The notes beneath the pieces were generated by a model, which made no database searches, was not told the origin of the DNA, and saw nothing but the letters and a program-made list of their open reading frames with translations. Below, one piece after another: positions 6,481 through 15,089 of a stretch of 64,000 nucleotides of DNA. The DNA is from Blastococcus xanthinilyticus (GTDB taxonomy: Bacteria > Actinomycetota > Actinomycetes > Mycobacteriales > Geodermatophilaceae): assembly GCF_008124835.1 (NCBI RefSeq), contig NZ_VNHW01000001.1, positions 186,001-250,000 on the forward strand, read 5' to 3'. The translations under genes were made by a program, and so were the position numbers. Every line of letters begins with the position of its first letter. The first letter of the stretch is position 1.

Positions 6481-9400
6481 TCAGCCGATGACGGCGATCA
6501 GGTCGCCGCCTTCGACCTGTTGGACGGGCCCGATGGCCAGGCGCTGCACGGTGCCTGCGACAGGCGCGGTGACGGCAGCCTCCATCTTCATGGCCTCGAT
6601 CGTGGCGATCGACTGCCCGGCGTCGACGCGAGCGCCCTCGACGACCTGGAGCGTCACGACACCGGCGAACGGTGCGGCGACCTGACCGGGATCGTCGCGG
6701 TCGGCCTTCTCAGCAGCCTTGACCTGCGCGTCGACCGAGCGGTCGCGCACGCTGACCGGCCGCAGCTGCCCGTTGAGTGTGCCCATGACCGTGCGCATGC
6801 CCCGCTCGTCGGGGTCGCCGACCGCCTCGATGCCCAGCAGGAGCGTCACCCCGGGCTCGAGGTCGACGGCGTGCTCCGTCCCGGCGCGCAGGCCGTACAG
6901 GAACTGCTCGGTCGGCAGCACCGACACGTCGCCGTACTGCTCCTGGTGGGCGGAGAAGTCGCGGGTGGGCGCCGGGAACAGCAGGCGGTTGAGCGTCTCC
7001 CGTGGCGCCTCTGCCAGGCCGCGGACGTCGTCGTCGGTGAGCTCGGCGGGTGGCCCGGCGGGGCGGCGGCCCTCCAGCGCACGGGCGCGGAATGGCTCCG
7101 GCCAGCCGCCGGGCGGGTCGCCGAGCTCCCCGCGCAGGAAGCCGATCACCGAGTCCGGCAGGTCGTACTTCCCCGGATCCGCCGCGAAGTCCTCCACGGT
7201 CACGCCCGACCCCACGAGCTGCAGCGCCAGGTCGCCGACGACCTTGGACGACGGGGTGACCTTGACCAGCCGGCCGAGCAGCCGGTCGGCGGCGGCGTAG
7301 GCGTCCTCGACCTCCTCGAATCGCTGCCCGAGCCCCAGCGCGATCGCCTGCTGGCGCAGGTTGGACAGCTGCCCGCCGGGGATCTCGTGGGTGTACACCC
7401 GCCCGGTCGGTGCGGGCAGCCCAGACTCGAACGGCGCGTACACCCGCCGCGCCGCCTCCCAGTAGGGCTCCAGGTCGTTCACCGCGGCAAGGTCCAGTCC
7501 GGTGGCCCGCTCCGTGGCGTCCGTGGCGGCGACGATCGCCGACAGCGGCGGCTGGCTCGTCGTACCGGCCATCGAGGCCACCGCGCCGTCGACGGCGTCC
7601 ACCCCCGCCTGCCACGCGGCCATCAGGGTGGCCAGCTGGCCGCCGGCGGTGTCGTGGGTGTGCAGGTGCACGGGCAGCTCGAACCGCTCGCGCAGCGCGG
7701 TGACCAGGCGGGCGGCCGCCGGCGGGCGGAGCAGGCCGGCCATGTCCTTGATCGCCAGCACGTGGGCGCCGGCGCCGACGATCCGCTCGGCCAGCCGCAG
7801 GTAGTAGTCGAGGGTGTACAGATCCTCCCGCGGATCGGAGAGGTCGCCGGTGTAGCAGAGCGCCACCTCGGCCACCGCCGTCCCCGTGCCGCGGACCGCA
7901 TCGATGGCCGGGCGCATCTGCTCGACGTCGTTGAGCGCGTCGAAGATCCGGAACACGTCGATGCCGGTGGTCGCCGCCTCGCGGACGAAGGCCTCGGTGA
8001 CCGCCTCCGGGTAGGGCGTGTAGCCGACGGTGTTGCGTCCCCGGAGCAGCATCTGCAGGCAGACGTTGGGCACCGCCTCCCGGAGGGCTGCCAGCCGGTC
8101 CCACGGGTCCTCGTGCAGGAACCGCAGGGCGACGTCGTAGGTCGCGCCGCCCCACGCCTCGAGGGAGAACAGCTGCGACGTCGTGCGAGCCACGTGCCCG
8201 GCCACGGCGAGCAGGTCCTTGGTGCGCACCCGGGTGGCCAGCAGCGACTGGTGGGCATCGCGAAACGTGGTGTCCGTCACCGCCAGCGCGGTCTGCGTCC
8301 GCAGATCGGCGGCGAAGCGCTCCGGGCCGACGGCGAGCAGCCGCTGCCGGGAGCCGTCCGGCGGTGGGGTGCGCAGGTCGACGGCGGGCAGTTTCGCCAC
8401 CGGGTCGACCAGGTGCGGGGGCTCCCCGTGCGGCCGGTTCACCGTGACGTCGGCCAGGTAGGTCAGCAGTCGGGTGCCGCGGTCGGCGGAGGTCCGCGCG
8501 ACCAGCAGGTGCGGCCGCTGCTCGATGAACGACGTCGTCACCCGGCCGGCGGCGAAGTCCGGGTCGTCGAGCAGCGCCTGCAGGAACGGGATGTTGGTGG
8601 CCACGCCGCGGATGCGGAACTCGGCCACTGCCCGGCGGGCCCGGGCCACCGCGGCGGGGAAGTCGCGGCCGCGGCAGGTCAGCTTGACCAGCATGGAGTC
8701 GAAGTGCGCGCCGACCTCGGCGCCCAGCGAGGGCCCGCCGTCCAGCCGGATCCCGGCTCCGCCCGGGGACCGGTAGGTGGTGATCCGGCCGGTGTCGGGA
8801 CGGAAGCCGTTGGCCGGGTCCTCCGTGGTGATCCGGCACTGCAGCGCTGCGCCGCGCAGCTGGATCGCGTCCTGGGTCAGACCGAGGTCGGGAAGGGTCT
8901 CCCCTGCCGCGATGCGGAGCTGGCTCTGCACCAGGTCGACGTCGGTGACCTCCTCGGTGACCGTGTGCTCCACCTGGATCCGCGGGTTCATCTCGATGAA
9001 GACGTGCCGGCCCTGCCGGTCGAGCAGGAACTCCACCGTCCCGGCGTTGACGTAGCCGATGGCACGGGCGAAGGCGACCGCATCCGCGCACATCCGCTCC
9101 CGCAAACCCTCGTCGAGGTCCGGGGCCGGCGCGAGCTCGACCACCTTCTGGTGACGGCGCTGCACCGAGCAGTCCCGCTCGAACAGGTGCACCACGTTCC
9201 CGGCGCCATCGGCCAGGATCTGCACCTCGATGTGCCTCGGCTCGACGACGGCCTGCTCGAGGAAGACCGTCGGGTCCCCGAACGCCGACTCCGCCTCCCG
9301 CATCGCCGCCTGCACTGCGCCCGACAGCTCCTCCTGCGACTCGACACGACGCATCCCGCGCCCACCGCCGCCGGCAACCGCCTTGACGAACACCGGGAAC

Positions 9401-9855
9401 GGCAGCTGCCCGGCCGAGGCCAGCAGGGTGTCGAGGTCGGCGCTGGGCTCGGTCGAGGCCAGCACGGGCAGGCCGGCCGATCGTGCCGCCGCGATGGCAC
9501 GCGCCTTGTGGCCGGTCAGCTCCAGCACCGATGCCGGCGGCCCCACGAAGGTGATGCCGGCCCGCACGCACGCCTCGGCGAGCTCCGGGTTCTCCGAGAG
9601 GAAGCCGTAGCCGGGGTAGACGGCGTCCGCACCCGACCGCTGCGCGGCGGAGACGACCTCGTCGACCGACAGGTAGGCCCGCACCGGGTGCCCCTCCTCG
9701 CCGATCTGGTAGCTCTCGTCGGCCTTCAGCCGGTGCACGGAGTTGCGGTCCTCCCACGGGAAGACCGCAACCGTGCCCGCGCCCAGTTCGTACGCCGCGC
9801 GGAACGCGCGGACGGCGATCTCCCCGCGATTGGCCACGAGGACCTTGGAGAACAT
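6481..9855 (-). CDS. pyc: pyruvate carboxylase
   Basis: A 1124-residue single-chain pyruvate carboxylase, full length for the family; it makes oxaloacetate from pyruvate, bicarbonate and ATP. The biotin carboxylase domain fills about residues 1-450 (MFSKVLVANRGEIAVRAFRA start, GGGGRGM ATP loop, EMNPRIQVEHTVTEEV), the carboxyltransferase domain about 520-830 (TDTTFRDAHQSLLATR, then KDMAGLLRP and HLHTHDT), the tetramerisation region follows, and the biotinyl domain closes the protein with EAMKMEA (biotin on Lys1090). The ATG at 9855 has GGGAGGC 4-10 nt upstream. A DoxX gene lies 35 bp upstream on the same strand. Lying beside an aromatic-degradation island, it could refill the TCA cycle from pathway pyruvate; that is inference. 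Confidence 0.97.
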   Translation of the reverse strand: MFSKVLVANRGEIAVRAFRAAYELGAGTVAVFPWEDRNSVHRLKADESYQIGEEGHPVRAYLSVDEVVSAAQRSGADAVYPGYGFLSENPELAEACVRAGITFVGPPASVLELTGHKARAIAAARSAGLPVLASTEPSADLDTLLASAGQLPFPVFVKAVAGGGGRGMRRVESQEELSGAVQAAMREAESAFGDPTVFLEQAVVEPRHIEVQILADGAGNVVHLFERDCSVQRRHQKVVELAPAPDLDEGLRERMCADAVAFARAIGYVNAGTVEFLLDRQGRHVFIEMNPRIQVEHTVTEEVTDVDLVQSQLRIAAGETLPDLGLTQDAIQLRGAALQCRITTEDPANGFRPDTGRITTYRSPGGAGIRLDGGPSLGAEVGAHFDSMLVKLTCRGRDFPAAVARARRAVAEFRIRGVATNIPFLQALLDDPDFAAGRVTTSFIEQRPHLLVARTSADRGTRLLTYLADVTVNRPHGEPPHLVDPVAKLPAVDLRTPPPDGSRQRLLAVGPERFAADLRTQTALAVTDTTFRDAHQSLLATRVRTKDLLAVAGHVARTTSQLFSLEAWGGATYDVALRFLHEDPWDRLAALREAVPNVCLQMLLRGRNTVGYTPYPEAVTEAFVREAATTGIDVFRIFDALNDVEQMRPAIDAVRGTGTAVAEVALCYTGDLSDPREDLYTLDYYLRLAERIVGAGAHVLAIKDMAGLLRPPAAARLVTALRERFELPVHLHTHDTAGGQLATLMAAWQAGVDAVDGAVASMAGTTSQPPLSAIVAATDATERATGLDLAAVNDLEPYWEAARRVYAPFESGLPAPTGRVYTHEIPGGQLSNLRQQAIALGLGQRFEEVEDAYAAADRLLGRLVKVTPSSKVVGDLALQLVGSGVTVEDFAADPGKYDLPDSVIGFLRGELGDPPGGWPEPFRARALEGRRPAGPPAELTDDDVRGLAEAPRETLNRLLFPAPTRDFSAHQEQYGDVSVLPTEQFLYGLRAGTEHAVDLEPGVTLLLGIEAVGDPDERGMRTVMGTLNGQLRPVSVRDRSVDAQVKAAEKADRDDPGQVAAPFAGVVTLQVVEGARVDAGQSIATIEAMKMEAAVTAPVAGTVQRLAIGPVQQVEGGDLIAVIG

Positions 9856-9890
9856 GCCGCCTCCCGGCTTCGTCGACCGTCCCGGCCCGG

Positions 9891-10286
9891 TCACGGGCGG
9901 TCGAGGACGGCGAAGAGCAAGCCGCCGATCATCGCGAGGTTCTTGTGGAACTGGATGCGCTGCATCTTGCGGGCGGCCGGGTCCTCGATGGACCAGAAGG
10001 CGTGGCCGGCCAGCGTGGTGGGGACCATCGAGCCGGCGAGTGCCAGCGCCGAGAGCCGCGGCAGCACGCCCAGGGCCAGCAGCGCACCGCCGCCCAGCTG
10101 GACGGCGGCGTTGGCCCGGACGACCAGTTCGTCGTCCGCGGGCATGGGGAGGGCCCGACGCATCAGCGCCAGCGTGGGGCCGGCCTGGTCGACCCGCCCC
10201 CCGGGGGTCCGGAGAGCGTCGGCGCCCAGCAGGGCGTAGGTGGATCCGCTCAGGACACGGGCGAGCGCACGCAAGGGGGTGGGCAC
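9891..10286 (-). CDS. DoxX family membrane protein
   Basis: A 131-residue protein with four likely membrane segments, the usual DoxX size. The GTG at 10286 follows AGGAGCTG at good spacing; the frame is open upstream but without similarity. The segments LGGGALLALGVLPRLSALAL and MIGGLLFAVL, with HAFWSIEDPAARKMQRIQFH between them, are characteristic. DoxX-like proteins have been linked to thiol/redox complexes at the membrane, but most, including this one, have no assigned function. Probably cotranscribed with pyc. Confidence 0.8.
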   Translation of the reverse strand: MPTPLRALARVLSGSTYALLGADALRTPGGRVDQAGPTLALMRRALPMPADDELVVRANAAVQLGGGALLALGVLPRLSALALAGSMVPTTLAGHAFWSIEDPAARKMQRIQFHKNLAMIGGLLFAVLDRP

Positions 10287-10356
10287 GGGGTCAGCTCCTG
10301 GGATAGGCGTCGAGGCGTGGTGGAACAGGTGGAGGGCACGGCACCGACGTGCCCGC

Positions 10357-11067
10357 TCAGGCGACCTCGCTCGAGGACTCGCCCGGGTCGTGCTCGTCGA
10401 CAGCGCAGGTGACCAGCAGACCGGCGGTGTGCTCGATGTGCTCGGCGAGCAGCCGGCCGGCTTCGGCAGGGTTTCGTGCCACCGCTGCGTCGCGCAGCGC
10501 CCGGTGCTCGCCGGCCACGTCCCGATCGGGCTCGTTGCCGAGGGATACCGACCAGCGGCGGTAGAGCTCGGCCTCCTCGCGCAGGCTCGAGGCCATCTCG
10601 AGCAGCCGGCGGTTGCCACACCCCTCCAGCAGCGCCCGGTGGAAGTCGGCGTGCGCGGCCGCCCACTCGTCGCTGAGCTGGTCCTGCTCGTCCGGGATGT
10701 GCAGCGGTGTGCGTTCCAGGAGGTGGTGAGCCGCCATGACGCGGGACTCCCAGGCGAGATCGCCGTCCTCCACCGCGCGACGGAACACCAGCACCTCGAG
10801 GTCGACCCTTGCCGCCGTCAGCTCCCGGAGGTCGCTGTGGGACAGCGGCGTCACGACGAAGCCCTGGTGCGGCTGCACCTGCGCCAGCCCCTGCGACACG
10901 AGGCGGCCGAGCGCCTCGCGGAGGACGCCCGCGCTCACCCCGTACGTCGCGATGAGCTCGGGGAACTTGAGCCGCTGGCCGGGACGCGAGCGCCCGGCGA
11001 GCACCTCGGTGCGCAACCGCGCGTACACCTCGTCCGCCCGCGTTCCGCCGGATCCGCTCTTGGTCAT
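10357..11067 (-). CDS. GntR-family regulator, FadR/FCD subgroup
   Basis: A 236-residue repressor with an N-terminal winged helix (about residues 10-72, including ELIATYGVSAGVLREALGRL) and an all-helical FCD ligand domain (about 80-225) with metal-ligand candidates Asp/His in DFHRALLEGCGN and EHRALRDA. FCD regulators commonly bind carboxylic acids. It is divergent from the fumarylacetoacetate-hydrolase-type gene, and an AT-rich palindrome (11101-11114) lies between them. It most likely controls the catabolic genes to its right. Confidence 0.9.
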   Translation of the reverse strand: MTKSGSGGTRADEVYARLRTEVLAGRSRPGQRLKFPELIATYGVSAGVLREALGRLVSQGLAQVQPHQGFVVTPLSHSDLRELTAARVDLEVLVFRRAVEDGDLAWESRVMAAHHLLERTPLHIPDEQDQLSDEWAAAHADFHRALLEGCGNRRLLEMASSLREEAELYRRWSVSLGNEPDRDVAGEHRALRDAAVARNPAEAGRLLAEHIEHTAGLLVTCAVDEHDPGESSSEVA

Positions 11068-11100
11068 GGGGACAACCTAACTGATTTCTTATCTGGTGCC

Positions 11101-11114
11101 TACTTTCGAAAGTA
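11101..11114. promoter_or_regulatory. palindromic operator candidate for the GntR regulator
   Basis: TACTTTCGAAAGTA is a perfect 14-bp palindrome placed 34 bp upstream of the GntR ATG and about 90 bp before the GTG of the divergent gene. It sits in one of the few AT-rich patches of the window (11075-11115), as expected for a promoter/operator. Confidence 0.55.
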
Positions 11115-11201
11115 GACATCTTGTGGTTCCGTGTGCTCCATCGCACGTGGCGGCGGATCGACCGTCGGAGCCGGTGCGGAACCCGACTGGAGGAGATCCT
11201 C

Positions 11202-12062
11202 GTGCGTATCGCCAACCTCGCCGGCCGCCTGGTCCTGGTCACCGCTGACGGCGGTGCTGCTCTCGATGTCGAGCGCGCCAGTGGGGGCCGGTTCGGTCCC
11301 GACGTCCAGGCCGTCTACGACCGGTGGGCCGAGTTCAGCGAATGGGCCCCGAGCGCCGACCTGTCGGGTGCCGAGCGGTTCGCCGTCACGGACCTGGGTG
11401 CGCCCGCGCCGGCGCCGCGGCAGGTGCTCGCCATCGGGCTGAACTACTCCGAGCACGCCGCCGAGTCCGGCTTCGCCGTGCCCGACGCCCCCACCGTGAT
11501 GTTCACCAAGTGGGCGTCCTGCCTCACCGGCCCGGTCACCACCGTCGAGCTGCCGCCGGGCGGCAACACCGACTGGGAGGTCGAGCTGGTCGCCGTCATC
11601 GGCAGGACCGCCCGCAACATCAGCGAGGACCAGGCCTGGCACCACGTCGCCGGGCTGACCGTCGGACAGGACCTCTCCGAGCGGATCACCCAGACCGCCG
11701 GCCCGTCCCCGCAGTTCAGCCTCGGCAAGTCCCTGCCCGGCTTCGGCCCGATGGGCCCCTGGCTGGCCACCCTCGACGAGCTGGAGAACCCCGACGACCT
11801 GGAGATCGGCTGCGCCATCGACGGCGAGACCGTGCAGAAGGGCCGCACCCGCGACCTGATCTTCTCCGTCCCCGCGATGATCGCCAAGCTCTCGGCCAAG
11901 CTGCCCCTGCTGCCCGGCGACGTGCTGTTCACCGGCACCCCCGCCGGCGTCGGCCTGGGCCGCAACCCCCAGCGCTTCCTGCAGCCCGGCGAGGAACTCG
12001 TCTCCACCATCAGCGGCATCGGCCAGCTGCGCCAGCGTTTCGTCGCCGCGCCTCCCGCCTGA
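11202..12062 (+). CDS. fumarylacetoacetate hydrolase family protein
   Basis: A 286-residue member of the FAH superfamily, which includes acylpyruvate hydrolases, fumarylpyruvate hydrolase and 2-oxo-hepta-dienedioate isomerase/decarboxylases of aromatic catabolism. The C-terminal FAH domain shows LAIGLNYSEHAAESG, MFTKWASCLTGP, the metal-binding DWEVELVAVIG (acidic pair) and the end motif LLPGDVLFTGTPAGVG. The GTG at 11202 follows GGAGATCCTC. First gene of the rightward hydroxylase/Dabb/amidohydrolase run. It probably cleaves or isomerises a ring-opened product; the exact reaction is not determinable. Confidence 0.88.
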   Translation: MRIANLAGRLVLVTADGGAALDVERASGGRFGPDVQAVYDRWAEFSEWAPSADLSGAERFAVTDLGAPAPAPRQVLAIGLNYSEHAAESGFAVPDAPTVMFTKWASCLTGPVTTVELPPGGNTDWEVELVAVIGRTARNISEDQAWHHVAGLTVGQDLSERITQTAGPSPQFSLGKSLPGFGPMGPWLATLDELENPDDLEIGCAIDGETVQKGRTRDLIFSVPAMIAKLSAKLPLLPGDVLFTGTPAGVGLGRNPQRFLQPGEELVSTISGIGQLRQRFVAAPPA

Positions 12063-12145
12063 TCGTCCGTCCGGCCGACCAGAACCACGCACTCCCCCGC
12101 GGCCTCGCGCCGCCCGTCCGTGTTGCGCGAGAACAGGAGAACGCC

Positions 12146-13738
12146 ATGAGCACGGTGCACGACGTCGCCATCGTCGGTTTCGGCCCCGTGGGCCAGATGC
12201 TGGCCCTGCTGCTGGGACGACAGGGACACGATGTCGTCGTCCTGGAACGCCAGCCGGCGCCGTACCCGCGGCCCCGGGCCGTGGTGTTCGACAGCGAGGT
12301 CGGCCGCCTGTTGCAGTCGGCCGGGATCGCCGACCGGCTGCGGGACATCTCTGCGCCGGTGCCCGACCACTACGAGTGGCGCAACGCGGCAGGTGAGGCG
12401 CTGGTCCGGATCGACTGGAGCGGGCCGGGTCCCGGGGGCTGGCCGGTGGTGAGCTTCTTCACCCAGCCGCAGCTGGAAGAGGTCCTGGCGGCGGCGGTGA
12501 CGGAGGTCGACACCGTCCGGGTGCACCGGGGAGCCGAGGTGCGGCAGCTCGTGAACCACCCCGACCACGTCGAGCTGACGTGGAGCGGGCCCACGGTCAA
12601 GGCGCACACCACGCGCGCCCGCTACGTGATCGGCGCGGACGGCGCCAACAGCTTCGTCCGCCAGCACATGCGCACCCGCACCGAGGACCTGGGCTTCTTC
12701 TTCGACTGGCTGATCTGCGACCTCGTCCCGAAGGACGACGAACCGTGGACCGGCCCGATGAACTGGCAGCTCTGCGACCCGGCCCGACCCACCACGCTCG
12801 TCTCGGGCGGTCCCGGGCGCCGGCGCTGGGAGTTCATGCGGCTCCCCGGCGAGACCGTCGAGGAGCTCAACACTCCCGAGACCGCCTGGCGCCTGCTCGA
12901 GCCCTGGGGCCGCACCCCGGAGAACAGCACCCTGGAGCGGCACGTGGTCTACACGTTCCAGGCCCGCTGGGCCGAGCAGTGGAACGAGGGGCGGCTGCTG
13001 CTGGCCGGCGACGCCGCCCACCTCATGCCGCCGTTCGCCGGGCAGGGCATGTGCTCGGGCATCCGCGACGCCGCCAACCTGGCGTGGAAGCTCGACCTGG
13101 TGCTGCGGGACCGTGCTCCCGAGGCACTGCTGGACAGCTACACCGAGGAGCGGCGCGCCCACCTGCAGCACGCCATCCACATGTCCGTCGAGCTCGGCAA
13201 GATCATCTGCGTGCTCGACCCCGAGCTCGCGGCGGAGCGAGACGCCCGCATGATCGCCGGTGGCGCCGACCCCGCCGTCGTGATGCCCGAGCCGCCACCG
13301 AGCGGGCTGAGCGGTGGGATCGTGCACCGCGACGCGGCGGGCGCCCCCTCGCCGGGGGCCGGGGAACTGGGCGAGCAGCACCCCGTCCGGCGCGGTGCGG
13401 ACGAGCGCCTGCTGGACGAGCTGCTCGACGGACCGGGCTTCACCCTGCTCACCGACGGCCTCTCCGCGACCGATCTCAGCGACCCGGCACGGGAGCTGCT
13501 GGCCCGGTGGGACGTCCGGGTCGTCCCGCTCTCCAGCCCGGGGAGCGACGACGGGGACCGCTACGTCGACGTGCACGGCGGCTACCTGCCCGCGATGCGC
13601 GCAGCGGGGCAGGTGGCGATGCTGGTCCGGCCGGACTTCTACCTCTTCGGGCGTGCCGATCGCGACGGGGTCGACCGCCTCCTCGGGGACCTGGACGCCC
13701 AGCTGAGCACGGCCGCGCCGGCCGGCATCACGGGGTAG
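12146..13738 (+). CDS. FAD-dependent aromatic hydroxylase (MhpA/PheA type)
   Basis: A 530-residue class A flavoprotein monooxygenase that hydroxylates an aromatic ring with NAD(P)H and O2. FAD-binding GFGPVGQMLALLLGRQG is at residues 12-28, the DG motif region is YVIGADGANSFVR near 164-176, and GDAAHLMPPFAGQGMCSGIR near 288-307 binds the FAD ribityl/phosphate. The C-terminal ~130 residues look like the thioredoxin-like domain of 3-(3-hydroxyphenyl)propionate hydroxylases. The ATG at 12146 has AGGAGA 5-11 nt upstream. A second, different hydroxylase is encoded at 17241-18938. Confidence 0.9.
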   Translation: MSTVHDVAIVGFGPVGQMLALLLGRQGHDVVVLERQPAPYPRPRAVVFDSEVGRLLQSAGIADRLRDISAPVPDHYEWRNAAGEALVRIDWSGPGPGGWPVVSFFTQPQLEEVLAAAVTEVDTVRVHRGAEVRQLVNHPDHVELTWSGPTVKAHTTRARYVIGADGANSFVRQHMRTRTEDLGFFFDWLICDLVPKDDEPWTGPMNWQLCDPARPTTLVSGGPGRRRWEFMRLPGETVEELNTPETAWRLLEPWGRTPENSTLERHVVYTFQARWAEQWNEGRLLLAGDAAHLMPPFAGQGMCSGIRDAANLAWKLDLVLRDRAPEALLDSYTEERRAHLQHAIHMSVELGKIICVLDPELAAERDARMIAGGADPAVVMPEPPPSGLSGGIVHRDAAGAPSPGAGELGEQHPVRRGADERLLDELLDGPGFTLLTDGLSATDLSDPARELLARWDVRVVPLSSPGSDDGDRYVDVHGGYLPAMRAAGQVAMLVRPDFYLFGRADRDGVDRLLGDLDAQLSTAAPAGITG

Positions 13739-13746
13739 GCGCTGCC

Positions 13747-14046
13747 GTGGCGATCCAGCACCTGGTCACCTTCACCTGGCGGGACGGCACCACCGCCCGC
13801 GACGTCGCGGAGCTCGAGCGCGCCCTGCGGGACCTCGTCGGGACCTTCGGGGGCATCGAGTCCTGCGACATCGGCGTGCCCCGCACGCTGGTGGCATCCC
13901 GGTCCGCCCCCGAGAGCCGAATGCAGTTCGAGGGTGCCGGCCCGACGCCGGCCGCCCCGCACCACCGCCCCGTCGTGGAGGCCGATGACTTCGGCCCCGC
14001 GCAGTGGCGCGCCGCCGTCCTCTCGACCGTGCAGGTGAACTCATGA
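13747..14046 (+). CDS. small Dabb-type (stress-responsive A/B barrel) protein
   Basis: A 99-residue protein starting at GTG 13747, 8 nt after the hydroxylase stop and overlapping the next gene by 4 nt (ATGA), so it belongs to the operon. The first half, IQHLVTFTWRDGTT and then ELERALRDLVGTFGGIESCD, fits the dimeric ferredoxin-like Dabb fold. The middle (about residues 45-75, SRSAPESRMQ onward) does not show the usual second beta-alpha unit, although PHHRPVVEA and the final TVQVNS resemble the family end. The centre may be altered by compensating frameshifts. Role unknown; Dabb-fold enzymes act on cyclic or phenolic intermediates in some pathways. Confidence 0.6.
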   Translation: MAIQHLVTFTWRDGTTARDVAELERALRDLVGTFGGIESCDIGVPRTLVASRSAPESRMQFEGAGPTPAAPHHRPVVEADDFGPAQWRAAVLSTVQVNS

Positions 14047-15026
14047 CGACACCCACCCCCGCCGACCAGTTGATCGACGTGCACGCGCACTTCGTCACCG
14101 ACCGCTACGTGGCCGCCGCACGGGCGGCGGGTCACGAGTTCCCGGACGGCATGGCGGAGTGGCCGAGCTGGGACGTCGGCACGCACCTCGCACTCATGGA
14201 CCGCGCCGGGATCCGGACCTCGGTCCTGTCGATCTCGTCGCCCGGCACGCATTTCGGCGACGACGACGCCGCGCGCGAACTGGCCCGGGAGGTGAACGAG
14301 TTCGCCGCCGGCATCGTGCGCGACCACCCCGGGAGGTTCGGTTCCTTCGCCTCGCTGCCGCTACCCGACGTCGAGGGTTCGCTGGCGGAGCTGGCGTACG
14401 CCCTCGACGTCCTCGGCGCGGACGGCGTGGCAGTGGAGACCAACGCACACGGCACCTACCTGGGTCATCCTGCTCTCGAACCGGTCTGGGCCGAACTCGA
14501 CCGCCGCGGCGCGGTCACCTTCGTCCATCCGACCTCGCCGCCCCGCTGGGAGGCGGTCTCGCTCGGACGGCCACGGCCCATGCTGGAGTTCATCTTCGAC
14601 TCCACCCGCACGGTCGCCGACCTCGCGCTGAGCGGCGTCCTGGCCCGCTACCCCCGGATCCAGTGGGTGTTCACGCACGGAGGCGGCGCACTGCCCCTGC
14701 TCGCAGACCGGATCGAGCTCTTCCGCACCGTGTTCGGCGGCGGCGACCCGGCCGGCGACGACGGAGGCCCGGTGCCCGAACAGCTCCGCCGGCTGTGGTT
14801 CGACATGGCCGGTACGCCGTTCCCGCGGCAGGTCCCGGCCCTGACCGCGGCCTTCGGCGACGAGCACCTGCTGTACGGCAGCGACTGGTGCTGGACGCCC
14901 TTCGACGGCGCCCTCGCGCAGGTCGCCTCGATCGACGCCGCGGAGCAGCCGCCGCGGGACACCTGGCGCGCGCTCACGACCCGCAACGCGACAGGGTTGC
15001 TGCCCCGGCTCGCCCGCGGGGACTGA
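14043..15026 (+). CDS. amidohydrolase of the ACMSD / aromatic decarboxylase family
   Basis: A 327-residue TIM-barrel metalloenzyme. The N-terminal DVHAHF motif (His14, His16), VHPTSPP (His162), FTHGGGALPLLADRIE and the late GSDWCW (metal Asp) are the signatures of the 2-amino-3-carboxymuconate-semialdehyde decarboxylase group, which also holds gamma-resorcylate and 5-carboxyvanillate decarboxylases. It therefore most likely decarboxylates an aromatic acid or ring-opened acid, or hydrolyses a related substrate. Start ATG 14043 overlaps the Dabb stop. It ends at a strong hairpin shared with the convergent gene. Confidence 0.85.
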   Translation: MTTPTPADQLIDVHAHFVTDRYVAAARAAGHEFPDGMAEWPSWDVGTHLALMDRAGIRTSVLSISSPGTHFGDDDAARELAREVNEFAAGIVRDHPGRFGSFASLPLPDVEGSLAELAYALDVLGADGVAVETNAHGTYLGHPALEPVWAELDRRGAVTFVHPTSPPRWEAVSLGRPRPMLEFIFDSTRTVADLALSGVLARYPRIQWVFTHGGGALPLLADRIELFRTVFGGGDPAGDDGGPVPEQLRRLWFDMAGTPFPRQVPALTAAFGDEHLLYGSDWCWTPFDGALAQVASIDAAEQPPRDTWRALTTRNATGLLPRLARGD

Positions 15027-15045
15027 CGCGGGAGGAGCGCGCCCA

Positions 15046-15088
15046 CCGCCGTCGTCCGCCCCGATACCTCAGGGGCGGACGACGGCGG
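15046..15088. terminator. bidirectional hairpin terminator
   Basis: A perfect 17-bp stem (arms 15046-15062 and 15072-15088; core CGTCGTCCGCCCC) with a 9-nt loop sits between the convergent amidohydrolase genes. There is no long T-tract, which is common in high-GC actinomycetes. Confidence 0.8.
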
Positions 15089-15089
15089 G

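Noticed and set aside
6520-10239. A 1239-residue open frame on the plus strand across pyruvate carboxylase
   Set aside because: It mirrors the real minus-strand gene; its composition is Arg/Gly/His-rich with no family similarity, as expected of an antisense frame in high-GC DNA.
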